Source of the DNA: Planctomycetota bacterium | GTDB taxonomy: Bacteria; Planctomycetota; UBA1135 | Length of the DNA stretch: 64,000 nt | Reading direction: 5' to 3' | NCBI GenBank assembly: GCA_004295085.1 | Contig: SHNF01000002.1 | Coordinates: 372,001-436,000 of the forward strand | Shown here: in pieces, positions 1 to 8,922 of the stretch | Numbering within the stretch: position 1 is the stretch's first letter | Layout of the letters: each line of letters begins with the position of its first letter | Translations under genes and position numbers: made by a program | The notes under the pieces: generated by a model | What the model was told of the DNA's origin: nothing | What the model saw: the letters and a program-made list of their open reading frames with translations, nothing else | The model's database searches: none

Positions 1-649
1 CGCGCAGCCGCTCCAGGATCTCCGCGCGCGCGACCACGTGCTCCGGCGACCAGCGCGTGGCGCCACCCACGTCCATGTACTCGATGTAGCGCAGCTCCGC
101 GCCGGCCGCGCGCGCGTAGTCGAGCAGGTCCTCCAGCTCGTCGTCGTTGACGCCGCGCATGAGCACGGAGTCGAGCTTGGTGCCCCTGAACCCGGCGCGC
201 TGCGCCGCCTCGACTCCGGCCAGCACCGCGGCCAGATCGTCCCGGCGCGTCAGGGCGCGGAAGCGCTCGCGGCGCAGCGTGTCCAGGCTCACCGTGACGC
301 GGTGCAGCCCGGCCGCGCGCAAGGCCGCCGCGTGCTCGGCCAGCAGCACGCCGTTGGTGGTCATGGCCAGGTCCCGCAGGCGCGGCTCGCCGGCCAGCAT
401 CGCCACGAGCGCGGGGAGCTCGCGGCGCAGCAGCGGCTCGCCGCCGGTCAGGCGCAGCTTGTCCACGCCCAGGCCGGCGAAGACCCGCACCAGCGCCAGG
501 ATCTCCTCGAAGCGCAGGATGTCCCGGCGCGGCAGCCACACGTACTCCTCCTCCGGCATGCAGTACGCGCAGCGCAGGTTGCAGCGGTCGGTGACCGACA
601 GGCGCAGGTTGCGCAGCGGCCGGGCGCAGCGGTCTCTCAAGGACCGCAT
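1..649 (-). CDS. moaA: GTP 3',8-cyclase MoaA, N-terminal part, runs off the window
   Basis: Radical SAM enzyme of molybdenum cofactor synthesis, which rearranges GTP to 3',8-cH2GTP. Reading the minus strand from an ATG at 649 gives about 216 residues, open to the window edge. The radical-SAM cysteine motif CNLRCAYC lies at residues 24-31 behind the typical RLSVTDR lead-in. It is followed by RLTGGEPLLRREL (SAM-binding GGEP) and TTNGVLLAEHAAALRAAG, the standard MoaA order. The C-terminal cluster-binding region and GTP site lie outside the window. The next gene is on the other strand, so the 150-base gap after 649 holds both promoters. Family identity is secure; the full length is unknown. Confidence 0.96.
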   Translation of the reverse strand, partial: MRSLRDRCARPLRNLRLSVTDRCNLRCAYCMPEEEYVWLPRRDILRFEEILALVRVFAGLGVDKLRLTGGEPLLRRELPALVAMLAGEPRLRDLAMTTNGVLLAEHAAALRAAGLHRVTVSLDTLRRERFRALTRRDDLAAVLAGVEAAQRAGFRGTKLDSVLMRGVNDDELEDLLDYARAAGAELRYIEYMDVGGATRWSPEHVVARAEILERLR

Positions 650-754
650 GATAACGGTTGACCGCTCCGCTGGCCGTCCAGGGCCGCCGGCGGGCCTCCG
701 GGGCGGCCCGGCCGCCGATGGCCGCCCGTCGGTCGCCGGCCGCCAGCGGCCCGG

Positions 755-760
755 TATAGT
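755..760 (+). promoter_or_regulatory. Candidate -10 box TATAGT
   Basis: TATAGT stands out in very GC-rich DNA about 63 bases before the ATG at 824. No good -35 hexamer is visible. It is the best candidate promoter for the small membrane protein gene. Confidence 0.35.
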
Positions 761-823
761 GCCGTCCGTCGGCGCTGGTCCATCTCTGTTTGCACTGGCA
801 TGGTCCGAGCTGGAACCATCATC

Positions 824-1363
824 ATGAAGCAGGCTCCGCACTTCCCGGGCCGCACACGCTGGTTGGCGTGCGCCCTCGCCGCGCTCCTGTGCGCGCTCGC
901 TGCCGCCGGAGCTCCCGCGCGCGCAGAACGGTCCAGCGCCGTACCGGGGAATCAGTTCGGCGTGCTGTTGGACGAGGAAACGTGGCTGATGCTCTACCTG
1001 ACCGGCAAGCTCGCCGACGGCGCCCGCGCCTGGCTCGAGGATCGCAACTACGCAGTGCAGGTGGTGACGTCCTCGAACGCCGCCGTTCCGCTCACGGAGC
1101 AGGACGAATTCGTCGTGAACGATCTGTCGCTGTCCTCGAGCTCCGATTCCAACGGTGTCGTCACCTTGATCGTCACTCCCGTCGTGCAAGGGCTTCCCAA
1201 TAATCCGGTTCTGGTCACCAAGCACGATTTTCACCCGGAATGGATGCTGGGACTGCTCATCGGGATCATCGTCCTGGTGCTGGTGCTGTGGGCGCTGGAC
1301 CGCCGCTTCCTGCAGCGACGATTGCGGGAGCTGGGCCGGGAGCTGCGCGACCGCGGCGCCTAG
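824..1363 (+). CDS. Small secreted/membrane-anchored protein next to kinase-FGE gene (copy A)
   Basis: About 179 residues, family not recognised. The ATG at 824 (MKQAPHFPG) is preferred over an in-frame ATG at 800 because it gives a normal signal peptide: basic n-region, then LACALAALLCALAAAGAPARA. A soluble domain follows and then a single C-terminal membrane helix (LLIGIIVLVLVLWAL) with a strongly basic tail (RRFLQRRLRELGRELRDR), predicting a type I topology with the body outside. The gene converges on the kinase gene 8 bases downstream. A protein of the same plan and size lies at 4156-4707, next to the second kinase. A role as sensor or partner of the kinase is inference from position only. 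Confidence 0.75.
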   Translation: MKQAPHFPGRTRWLACALAALLCALAAAGAPARAERSSAVPGNQFGVLLDEETWLMLYLTGKLADGARAWLEDRNYAVQVVTSSNAAVPLTEQDEFVVNDLSLSSSSDSNGVVTLIVTPVVQGLPNNPVLVTKHDFHPEWMLGLLIGIIVLVLVLWALDRRFLQRRLRELGRELRDRGA

Positions 1364-1371
1364 CCTGCGCC

Positions 1372-3978
1372 TCAGCGCTCCACCGGCCGCGACACGCGCA
1401 GCCCGCGCGAATAATTCAGCGTGCGCGGCGGATCGCGCTGCGCCAGTCCGTAGGCGCACAGGGTCGCGGGCATGGACCAGCACGCATACGTGTAGCACTT
1501 CTGCCTGCCCTCCTGGACCGGGTTCGCGCAGTCTCCAGGAGGGCCCGGGAATGCCGGGGGTGACGGCATGTACCAGTCCCGGAACCACTCGCCCACGTTG
1601 CCGTGCATGTCGTACAGGCCGCTGGCGTTGGGCCGGAAACTCCCGACGGGAGCGTGGAAACGGAACCCGTCGTCCCATTCCTCGGTCCCCTGGGGCGCGA
1701 AATCGCGCGCTGCGGCGTCGGCGATGTTCTCCTTCCCGCGCAGGCAGTCGGGGACGTCCCCCCAGGACCACTTCTGCTGACCGGAGGCCGGGCGCATGCA
1801 CGCGTAGTCCCACTGGACCGCCGTGGGCAGGGTCAGGCCCAGGCGCCGCGCAAACTCCCGGCTGTCCTCCCAGCTCACCGACTCCACGGGATGCAGGCTG
1901 GTGAAGGCGTAGCCGGCGGACACGGTACCGGCCGCGAAGTGCGCCGGCTGGGTGCCCATGATCCTGGCCCACTGCGCCTGGGTCACCTCGTACCTGCCCA
2001 GGAAGAACGCATCCACGTTGAGCTCGCGCTCGTCGCCGTAGGTCACTTCGTACCCGCCACCGGGGAGCGCGTGCAGGTCGCCGCGCGCCTGCGACAGCTT
2101 CGCGCCGGGGATCAGCACCAGCACGATGCCGCTGTCTTTCGTCAGGGCATAGTCGCGGGCGCCGGGACGCAGGACAGGACGCTCACCGCTGGCCACCACC
2201 CAGAACTCCCAGAGGCCGGAGTCATCATTCCTGCGCAGCGGCACCACGCCGGGGACGGGCCGCATCCGCAGCTCGCCGTGCGCGCCGTAGGCCTCCGCGG
2301 TCGCGACGTCCTCGATGACCTGGCGCCACAACGCCGCCGATTCCTGATCCAGCCGCGGGATGTCGCTCTGCAACAGCTCCCGATTGCGCTGCACGCGCTG
2401 GCGCACCCGGGCCAGCGGCGGCAGGGCGTCCAGGATGGAGCGCATCTCCTGGGCGCGCTGCGCCTCGCCGGACGCCTGGCAGCGCCCGAGCTCGCGGCGG
2501 AACTGTTCTGCGCCGGCGAGCAGCCGCTCGGCCTCCGCCAGCCATTGATCCATGCGCGCCTCCACCTCGCCCGGAATCAACGGATACAGGCTGCTCTCAC
2601 GCTCGAACAGGGAGCCGGCTGCATTGACGTCGGCGAGGTGGTCGGCGCGGTCGCGCTCGGCCGCGATGCCGTTGACGAACACCAGGCCCGCGCCCAGCAG
2701 CAGCAGCGTCGCCACAGAGCTGACCACGGACACGCCCTTGTTGCGCAGGACCGCGAGCCTCAGCGCGTACGACAGCGACGGCGGGTGCGCCGCCACCGGT
2801 CTCCGGTCCAGGAAGGCCTCGACGTCGCGCGCCATCTCCAGGATGTCGGCGTAGCGCTGTGCCGGGTCGCGGGCCATCGCCTTCTCGCAGATCGCCGCCA
2901 GCTCGTCCGGGGCCTGCGGATTGACCTGCCGCAACGGCTTGGGCGGACCGTGCAGCAGCATGTTCAGGACCGCATAGGGCGGAGTCTTGGAGTCCGAGGG
3001 CACGTACGGCATGTGCCCGGCCAGCAGGTGATACAGCATCGCGCCCACGGAATAGACGTCCGAGCGCGGGCCCAGCTCCTCGATGCGGCCCATGGCCTGC
3101 TCGGGCGGCATGTACGAGGGCGTGCCGATCACCACCCCGTCAACCGTGACCACGGGCGAGCGCGGCGTCTTTTCGCGCTCCTCCTCGCGGTCGGTGTGGA
3201 CCACGCTGATCGGGACGTCCTTCTCCGCCAGGAGGCGCAGGTCGCGCGGATCGGGCCGCCCCAGCACCCGCGCCAGGCCCCAGTCCATCACGTACACCTC
3301 GCCGAAGCGCCCCACCATGATGTTCGACGGCTTCAGGTCGCGGTGGATCACGCCCTTGGCGTGCGCGTAGGCCATGGCCTCGCACACCTTCAGCAGCACG
3401 CCCAGCGCCCGCGTCAGGGTCCAGCCTTCCATGCCGTCGCGGACCAGCTCGAAGATGTCCTTGAGGTCGCGTCCTTTCACCAGCCGCATGGTGAAGTACA
3501 GGCGGCCGGCGCTGTCCAGGCCCAGCTCGTGCACCGGCACCACGCCCGGGTGGTCGAGCTGACCCGTGATCTGCGCCTCCTCCAGGAAGCGCGCCACCTG
3601 GTGCAGCTCCAGCGCCTGCGGCGGCTCGGCGACGTCGCCGTCGTGGCCCAGGATCACCTTCATGGCCAGATGGCGGCGCAGGTCCGGGTCCCAGACCTTC
3701 AGCACCGCGCCCATGCCGCCGCGTGCGATCTCCTCGCGCAGCTCGTAGCGGCCGGATCCCTCGCGGGCCAGACGCCGGATCAGCTCCAGGCTGGACCGCG
3801 CCGTGCCGTCACGGCTCTCCTTGGCCGCGGCGGCTTCCCGGCGCCGGATCTCGTCGGAATCGAGCTCGATGCCGGGATCCACGCCGTCGCCGTACAGGCG
3901 GCGCACCTGGCCGGAAACCGGCCCGGTGGAGGACGGCAGCCGATCCTCGGCGCGCGGGCTCAGTTCTCCAGCATTCAC
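1372..3978 (-). CDS. Ser/Thr protein kinase with C-terminal FGE-sulfatase domain (copy 1)
   Basis: 868 residues. The kinase domain spans roughly 78-395: glycine loop ARGGMGAV, ATP lysine K107 (HLAMKVI), catalytic HRDLKPSN at 212-219, DWG in place of DFG at 232-234, and GTPSYMPPEQ near 285-294. A membrane helix follows at about 416-436, then a coiled-coil-rich stretch, then an FGE-sulfatase domain from about 620 to the end (FLGRYEVTQAQW, GLYDMHGNVGEW, GLRVSRPVER). This predicts a receptor kinase with the FGE-like domain outside the membrane. The FGE opening motif is degenerate here compared with copy 2. GTG start with AAGGAG six bases upstream. Such kinase-FGE fusions are common in planctomycetes; the ligand is unknown. 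Confidence 0.95.
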   Translation of the reverse strand: MNAGELSPRAEDRLPSSTGPVSGQVRRLYGDGVDPGIELDSDEIRRREAAAAKESRDGTARSSLELIRRLAREGSGRYELREEIARGGMGAVLKVWDPDLRRHLAMKVILGHDGDVAEPPQALELHQVARFLEEAQITGQLDHPGVVPVHELGLDSAGRLYFTMRLVKGRDLKDIFELVRDGMEGWTLTRALGVLLKVCEAMAYAHAKGVIHRDLKPSNIMVGRFGEVYVMDWGLARVLGRPDPRDLRLLAEKDVPISVVHTDREEEREKTPRSPVVTVDGVVIGTPSYMPPEQAMGRIEELGPRSDVYSVGAMLYHLLAGHMPYVPSDSKTPPYAVLNMLLHGPPKPLRQVNPQAPDELAAICEKAMARDPAQRYADILEMARDVEAFLDRRPVAAHPPSLSYALRLAVLRNKGVSVVSSVATLLLLGAGLVFVNGIAAERDRADHLADVNAAGSLFERESSLYPLIPGEVEARMDQWLAEAERLLAGAEQFRRELGRCQASGEAQRAQEMRSILDALPPLARVRQRVQRNRELLQSDIPRLDQESAALWRQVIEDVATAEAYGAHGELRMRPVPGVVPLRRNDDSGLWEFWVVASGERPVLRPGARDYALTKDSGIVLVLIPGAKLSQARGDLHALPGGGYEVTYGDERELNVDAFFLGRYEVTQAQWARIMGTQPAHFAAGTVSAGYAFTSLHPVESVSWEDSREFARRLGLTLPTAVQWDYACMRPASGQQKWSWGDVPDCLRGKENIADAAARDFAPQGTEEWDDGFRFHAPVGSFRPNASGLYDMHGNVGEWFRDWYMPSPPAFPGPPGDCANPVQEGRQKCYTYACWSMPATLCAYGLAQRDPPRTLNYSRGLRVSRPVER
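3232..3431. repeat. 200-bp block identical to 6590-6789 (kinase paralogue)
   Basis: Every base of 3232-3431 matches 6590-6789 at a constant offset of 3358. It covers the codons for the catalytic loop and the DWG motif. A second identical run at the same offset covers 3485-3598. The surrounding coding sequence is much more diverged, so this looks like gene conversion and not only common descent. Confidence 0.9.
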
Positions 3979-4155
3979 CTCCGGCTCCTTGGAAAGCAGT
4001 GAATGCCTTGGCCGCCACAGCCCGCCTCCTTACCGTTTTTTCGCCCGCCGGGGCTTCCGTGAGGCCCGGGAAATGCCAAGAATCTGGGGCGATCGCCCCC
4101 AACCCCCACACGTGCGTCCGTAAGCGGTTCGCGCGTCAGCGCAAGGAAGGACACG

Positions 4156-4707
4156 ATGCAAGTGCAGCGATTTCAACGACTTTCCGGCCTCTTCACACTG
4201 CTCCTGTTCATGGCTGGCGCCGTCGCGGCGGCGACGTCCGCCGCCGGCGCCAGCGGCGTTCCCGGGCAGCCGCCGGCGCTGGTCGCCGCCGCCGCGCCCG
4301 CACAGTACTCCACAACCGAGTCGGTGGAGGGCTGGCACGTCAAGCAGGCGATCGCTTATCTGCTCGCCAGAGGCGTGTCCGCCGACCAGATCGTGGTCAA
4401 GGACGAGGACGGCAATACGCTCACGCCGGAACAGGTCAACGCTTTGCCGCTGACCTGGGTGGTGAAGGATCAGACGCCGGACACGCTCGCGGCGGGCGCC
4501 GGCAGCGGCGCGGTCACGATCGTGGTCGGTCCCCCCGGCCCCTCGGACGAGCACGCGGACGATCCCATCGAGGTCCAGCTGGTGAGCCGGCAGTTCTTCG
4601 GGCTGGTGGCCGGCATGGCGCTGGTCGCCGTCAGCATCCTGCTCGCCGCCTCCATGGTGAGCCGCAGCCTGCGCGAACGCGGCTCCATGAGCCAGCACAA
4701 GATGTAA
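4156..4707 (+). CDS. Small secreted/membrane-anchored protein next to kinase-FGE gene (copy B)
   Basis: 183 residues, family not recognised. Signal peptide MQVQRFQRLSGLFTLLLFMAG...AAA, a soluble middle part, then one C-terminal helix (FFGLVAGMALVAVSILLAA) and a short basic tail (SRSLRERGSM). Length, signal peptide, tail anchor and convergent placement against a kinase-FGE gene all match the protein at 824-1363, although sequence similarity by eye is weak. ATG preceded by AGGAAGG, a good ribosome site. It diverges from kinase copy 1 (177-base gap, shared promoter region) and converges on kinase copy 2 with 16 bases between. Confidence 0.78.
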   Translation: MQVQRFQRLSGLFTLLLFMAGAVAAATSAAGASGVPGQPPALVAAAAPAQYSTTESVEGWHVKQAIAYLLARGVSADQIVVKDEDGNTLTPEQVNALPLTWVVKDQTPDTLAAGAGSGAVTIVVGPPGPSDEHADDPIEVQLVSRQFFGLVAGMALVAVSILLAASMVSRSLRERGSMSQHKM

Positions 4708-4723
4708 GCGGCCGGATCCGCCG

Positions 4724-7336
4724 TCATTGCAGGTCGCGGGCCAGGCGCACGCCGCGATACAGGCTGCGGCCGCGGGGGTCGGCCGCCAGGCGGAAGCCGG
4801 AGCGGCAGCGCGACGGTTCGAAGGCGTAGCAGCCGCCCCGCCCGATTCTCTCCTTTCCATCCACGGCTTCACACCGGCCATCCGGGTGGTTGTTCACCTC
4901 GGCACGCCGGGGCAGGTACCAGTCATCGCACCACTCGGTCACGTTCCCGTGCATGTCGTACAAGCCGAAGTCGTTGGGCCGGAATGACCCCACGGGCGCG
5001 TGGTAGCGGTGGCCGTCGTCCCAGGTGATCCAGTCCGCCGCTCCGGCCACGCTGCGATCGCGGATGTTGTCCACGATGCCCCAGTCGATGCCGTCCGCGC
5101 CCCAGAACCAGGGCGTGGGGCTGCCCGCGCGGCAGGCGTACTCCCACTGCGCCTCGGTCGGCAGCCGCAGGTCCAGGCGCCGCGCGCACTCGGCGCACTG
5201 CAGCCAGCTGACGTTCTCGATCGGATTCATGCCCGTGAAGCGCTCACCGCCGGTCTCACTGTCCATGCTGTACAGCGCCTCGCGCGCATTCATGCAGCGC
5301 AGCCACTGGCCTTGCGTCAGCTCGTACTTGCTCATGAAGAACGGCCGCAGGCGCAGGAACACGTAGCGCTCATTCTCGAGGCGTCCGGGCTCGCCGACGG
5401 ACTGCTCGCCCCGGTCCTCGTACGTCCCCATGCGGAAGTCGCCGCCGGGGAGCAGAACCAGGATGACGGCGCTGTCCGGCGTCAGGATGTAGCGGCCGCT
5501 GTGTCCGTCCCGCTGCGGCCGATCGCCGCTCAGGACGCTGTAGAACTCGTACAGGCGGCTGGCGGGGTCCGGGCCCAGCGGGATCAGGCCGAGCTGCGGC
5601 CGCAGCTGCAACCCATGGTACAGGTCGGTCGCGCCGACGTAGCGCGCCGCCGCCTCCCAGGCCGCCTGCTGCTCGGTGATCGTCTCCGTCTCCAGCCGGC
5701 GCGCGCGCTCCAGGCGCTCGCGGATGTCGTCGCGCACCGCCGGGAGCTGGTCCAGGTTGGCGAGCAGACGCTCCACCTCCTGGACCTCCTGCGCTGTCGC
5801 CGCGCTCGCGCCCGCGCGCGCCTGCTGCAGCGCCTGCTCGTACGCGCCCCGGCGGCCGAGCACGCCGTCCGCGAGCTCCAGCCACCGGCTCATGCGGCCC
5901 GCGGTCTGTGCGTCGGGCGGGTACAGGTCGCCGGCCTGGCGCAGCAGCGCCTCGCTGGTCATGACGTCCGCCAGCCGCTCGCTCTTGGCCAGCGCCGTGG
6001 ACTTCTGCTCCACCTCCGACTCCAGGCGCAGGATGAATACGCTGGTCAGGACCAGGACCAGCACGGCCGCCGCGGCCACGGTCGCCGCGAGCGTCCTGTT
6101 GCGCTGCACGGCCAGCCGGAGCGCGTACCACAGCGTATGCGGGCGCGCGCTGACCGGGCGGCGGTCCAGGAAGGCCTCGATGTCGCGCGCCATCTCCAGG
6201 GTGTTGGCGTAGCGCCGCGCCGGGTCGCGGGCCATGGCCTTGTCGCAGATGGCCACCAGCTCGTCGGGCGCGCCGGGCCTGAGCTCCTGCACCGGCCGCG
6301 GCGGGCCGTGCAGCAGCATGTTCAGCACCGCGTACGGCGGCGTGCGCGCGCCCGAGGGGAGGTACGGCATCTGCCCGGCGAGCAGGTGGTACAGCATCGC
6401 GCCCACGGAATACACGTCGGAGCGCGGGCCCAGCTCCTCGATCCGGCCCATGGCCTGCTCGGGCGGCATGTACGAGGGCGTGCCGATCACCGCGCCGTCC
6501 AGGGTCACGACCGGTGAGCTGGGAGTCTCGGCGCGCTCCTCCGTGCGGTCGGTGATGACGGCGCTCACGCGCGCCGCGGACTCGTCCTTGAGGCGCAGGT
6601 CGCGCGGATCGGGCCGCCCCAGCACCCGCGCCAGGCCCCAGTCCATCACGTACACCTCGCCGAAGCGCCCCACCATGATGTTCGACGGCTTCAGGTCGCG
6701 GTGGATCACGCCCTTGGCGTGCGCGTAGGCCATGGCCTCGCACACCTTCAGCAGCACGCCCAGCGCCCGCGTCAGGGTCCAGCCTTCCAGGCCGCCGTGC
6801 AGGAGCTGCAGCACCTGCTTCAGGTCGCGGCCGCGCACCAGGCGCATGGTGAAGTACAGGCGGCCGGCGCTGTCCAGGCCCAGCTCGTGCACCGGCACCA
6901 CGCCCGGGTGGTCGAGCTGACCCGTGATCTGCGCCTCCTCCAGGAAGCGCGCCACCGACGCCTCGTCCAGGGGCGCAGGCTCGGGCCCGACCGCCGGCGC
7001 GCCCTTGCCCAGGATCACCTTCATCGCCAGGTGGCGGCGCAGATCCTGGTCCCAGACCTTGAGGATGGCGCCCATGCCGCCGCGGGCGATCTCCTCCTTC
7101 AGCAGGTAGCGCCCGCCGCCGAACTGGTGGCGCGACAGGCGCGCGACCAGCTCCATGGTGTGCCGCGTGCGCGCCGGCGCGCCGGGCGCGCCCTCGCCGG
7201 AGTCCAGCGAGATGCCGGGGTCCACGTCCTTGCCGTAGATGCGGCGCACGCGCTCGACGAAGCTGCCCGGCGCGGACGGGGCGGATTCCGGGGACTCCGC
7301 CGGCTCCTGGCTCGGTTGGGGCTCGGGCGCGCTCAT
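4724..7336 (-). CDS. Ser/Thr protein kinase with C-terminal FGE-sulfatase domain (copy 2)
   Basis: 870 residues, paralogue of the gene at 1372-3978 with the same domain order. Kinase: ARGGMGAI, K106, HRDLKPSN, DWG, GTPSYMPPEQ. A membrane helix follows the DRRPVSARP stretch (TLAATVAAAAVLVLVLTSVFI), then a helical linker. The FGE-sulfatase domain begins at LLPGGDFRMGT and continues through FFMSKYELTQGQWLRC and GLYDMHGNVTEW to GFRLAADPRG. This copy keeps the canonical GGxFxMG opening that copy 1 has lost. ATG start; no clear Shine-Dalgarno. An extracytoplasmic sensing role for the FGE part is inferred. Confidence 0.95.
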   Translation of the reverse strand: MSAPEPQPSQEPAESPESAPSAPGSFVERVRRIYGKDVDPGISLDSGEGAPGAPARTRHTMELVARLSRHQFGGGRYLLKEEIARGGMGAILKVWDQDLRRHLAMKVILGKGAPAVGPEPAPLDEASVARFLEEAQITGQLDHPGVVPVHELGLDSAGRLYFTMRLVRGRDLKQVLQLLHGGLEGWTLTRALGVLLKVCEAMAYAHAKGVIHRDLKPSNIMVGRFGEVYVMDWGLARVLGRPDPRDLRLKDESAARVSAVITDRTEERAETPSSPVVTLDGAVIGTPSYMPPEQAMGRIEELGPRSDVYSVGAMLYHLLAGQMPYLPSGARTPPYAVLNMLLHGPPRPVQELRPGAPDELVAICDKAMARDPARRYANTLEMARDIEAFLDRRPVSARPHTLWYALRLAVQRNRTLAATVAAAAVLVLVLTSVFILRLESEVEQKSTALAKSERLADVMTSEALLRQAGDLYPPDAQTAGRMSRWLELADGVLGRRGAYEQALQQARAGASAATAQEVQEVERLLANLDQLPAVRDDIRERLERARRLETETITEQQAAWEAAARYVGATDLYHGLQLRPQLGLIPLGPDPASRLYEFYSVLSGDRPQRDGHSGRYILTPDSAVILVLLPGGDFRMGTYEDRGEQSVGEPGRLENERYVFLRLRPFFMSKYELTQGQWLRCMNAREALYSMDSETGGERFTGMNPIENVSWLQCAECARRLDLRLPTEAQWEYACRAGSPTPWFWGADGIDWGIVDNIRDRSVAGAADWITWDDGHRYHAPVGSFRPNDFGLYDMHGNVTEWCDDWYLPRRAEVNNHPDGRCEAVDGKERIGRGGCYAFEPSRCRSGFRLAADPRGRSLYRGVRLARDLQ
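6590..6789. repeat. 200-bp block identical to 3232-3431 (kinase paralogue)
   Basis: Partner of the block at 3232-3431, with no mismatch over 200 bases, covering the catalytic core codons of kinase copy 2. Confidence 0.9.
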
Positions 7337-7397
7337 GGCAGAGGCGGGCGCAACAGTATCGCCGCAGGGCGCAGCCGCACCAAGCCGCCGGAGCGGA

Positions 7398-7643
7398 TCA
7401 GGCCTGCGGCTGCGCCGCGGCCCATTCCCGGGCCTGCGGCTCGCTCAGGAACGCGCGCACGAAGCGCCAGCGCTTGCCGTCTTCGTGCCGGCGCAGCACC
7501 CAGGCGTTGCTGTACGCCACCTGGACGGGCACCTTGACGCCGCTGTCGGCCAGCTTCTTGCGGTCCACCAGCTCGTACGAGAGCCGGAACGGCCCCACCA
7601 TCACGGGCTCGAAGACCTGCTCCGCGGCGGCCACCCCGCTCAC
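7398..7643 (-). CDS. Small conserved-looking protein coupled to Rieske gene
   Basis: 81 residues from a GTG that overlaps the Rieske stop codon by four bases (GTGA), implying translational coupling. It reads FEPVMVGPFRLSYELVDRK...YSNAWVLRRHEDGKRWRFVRAFLS, a plausible small soluble alpha/beta protein with no signal peptide. Not recognised. The same frame stays open upstream through the Rieske gene, but that longer reading is low-complexity Arg/Gly shadow. Last gene of the operon that begins at 11513. Confidence 0.6.
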   Translation of the reverse strand: MSGVAAAEQVFEPVMVGPFRLSYELVDRKKLADSGVKVPVQVAYSNAWVLRRHEDGKRWRFVRAFLSEPQAREWAAAQPQA

Positions 7644-7945
7644 ACCTGGACCATGACGTCGTTGCCTTCCACCTTGGTCGGATAGCAGCCGACGCTGATG
7701 GCGGGATTGAAGGCCGAGGCGCCGCTGCACACGTCCCACTGCCAGCCGTGCCAGGGGCAGGTGACCGTGGTGCCGTCCAGCATGCCTTCGCCCAGCGGGC
7801 CGCCGCGGTGGCGGCATGTGTTGTCGATGGCGTAGAACTGCCCGGCGACGTTGAACAGGGCCAGCGCCTTGCCGCCCGCCTGCACGACCTTGCCGGTCCC
7901 CGGCGGAATGGCGCCGCGGTCCGCCACCTTCACGAACTCCGCCAT
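7640..7945 (-). CDS. Rieske [2Fe-2S] ferredoxin-type protein
   Basis: 101 residues, single Rieske domain. The two cluster-binding motifs are CRHRGG (C-x-H) and CPWHGW (C-x-x-H), spaced as in the small NirD/BphF-like family. It lacks a signal peptide, so it is a cytoplasmic electron carrier or oxygenase partner. The ATG at 7945 begins MAEFVKVADRG; the longer reading upstream is a shadow of the dehydratase. TAGACT lies eight bases before the ATG, overlapping the upstream stop codon, so an internal leaderless promoter is possible. It sits 11 bases after the dehydratase gene and overlaps the next gene by four. Confidence 0.93.
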   Translation of the reverse strand: MAEFVKVADRGAIPPGTGKVVQAGGKALALFNVAGQFYAIDNTCRHRGGPLGEGMLDGTTVTCPWHGWQWDVCSGASAFNPAISVGCYPTKVEGNDVMVQV

Positions 7946-7956
7946 GGCCCGCCAGT

Positions 7957-8922
7957 CTAGGTGGAGGCGCGCAGCGCGGCAAGCTGCGCCGGATCCGGGT
8001 TGCCGCCCGATACCACGACCGCCACCTTCAAGGGCCGCGCCCGCGCCTGGAACAGCTCCGCCGGCAGGCGGCCGGCAAACACCAGCGCCGCCGCCGCCGC
8101 GCCGGCCGGCTCCACCTCCCAGCCGCCTTCCCGCACCAGGCGCGCCTGCGCGGCCAGAATCGCGCCGTCGTCCAGCGTGAACACACGCACGCCCAGGCAC
8201 TTGCAGATCTCCAGCGGCAGCTTCCCGGCCGACGGAGGACACAGGCCCTGCACCACCGTGCGCACCTCCGCCAGTGGCACCGGACGGCCGGTCTGCAGCG
8301 CCAGCGTCAGGTCCGGAGCGCCCTCCGGCTCCACTCCGAATACTTGCACCTGACCGCGGAATGCCAGCGCGCAGCCGGACACCAGCCCACCGCCGCCGAC
8401 CGGAATGATGACCAGCTCCACCTCCGGCCAGTCCTCCGCGATCTCCAGGCCGACTGTGCCCTGGCCCTCGATGGTGCGCGCGCTGTCATAAGGATGGACC
8501 AGCACGGCGCCGGCGGCGACCCGCTTCGCAACTTCCCGCTCCGACTCCTGCCGGGTCCCGCACAGCACCACCTCGGCGCCGAAATCGCGGCAGGCCTGGA
8601 TCTTGTTCGGGTACGCGTCCGCCGGCATGCAGATGGTCGCGCGCACGCCCGCGCGCTGGGCCGCCCAGGCCACCGCCTTCCCATGATTCCCGCTGCTCAC
8701 GGTGACGACGCCCGCCGCGCGTTGCTCCGGCGTGAGCTGCGCCATCTGGTTCCAGGCTCCGCGCGCCTTGAAGGCGTTGCACTCCTGCAGGCACTCCAGC
8801 TTCAACCGCAGCTCCACGCGCGGGTCCCCGCTCGGAAACGGCACCAGCGGCGTGCGCCGGATCACGCCGCGCAGCCGTTCCGCCGCTTCAGCGATCCGGA
8901 TGTCCTGAATCGCGGCTGTCAT
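7957..8922 (-). CDS. Threonine/serine dehydratase family PLP enzyme
   Basis: 321 residues, fold type II PLP enzyme. Visible marks: NAFKARGAWNQM (Schiff-base lysine), SSGNHGKAVAWAA (substrate loop), GGGGLVSG (phosphate-binding glycine loop) and VVVSGGNPD near the end. This matches short catabolic threonine ammonia-lyase or serine/threonine racemase-like enzymes without an ACT domain. Substrate (threonine, serine or hydroxy-aspartate) cannot be fixed from sequence. Start chosen at ATG 8922 (MTAAIQDIRIAEAAERLRG), typical of the family; it overlaps the upstream lipoprotein gene by 35 bases. Confidence 0.9.
   Translation of the reverse strand: MTAAIQDIRIAEAAERLRGVIRRTPLVPFPSGDPRVELRLKLECLQECNAFKARGAWNQMAQLTPEQRAAGVVTVSSGNHGKAVAWAAQRAGVRATICMPADAYPNKIQACRDFGAEVVLCGTRQESEREVAKRVAAGAVLVHPYDSARTIEGQGTVGLEIAEDWPEVELVIIPVGGGGLVSGCALAFRGQVQVFGVEPEGAPDLTLALQTGRPVPLAEVRTVVQGLCPPSAGKLPLEICKCLGVRVFTLDDGAILAAQARLVREGGWEVEPAGAAAAALVFAGRLPAELFQARARPLKVAVVVSGGNPDPAQLAALRAST

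Noticed and set aside
637..855. 72-codon minus-strand frame upstream of moaA
   Set aside because: Overlaps the moaA start and the small exoprotein gene; composition is Arg/Pro/Gly shadow.
1603..4002. 799-codon plus-strand reading frame opposite kinase copy 1, and similar long antisense frames elsewhere (for example 5000-6517, 13318-14895, 41404-45285)
   Set aside because: Arg/His/Ala/Gly-rich low-complexity translations without domains; a normal by-product of very high GC opposite a strongly supported gene.
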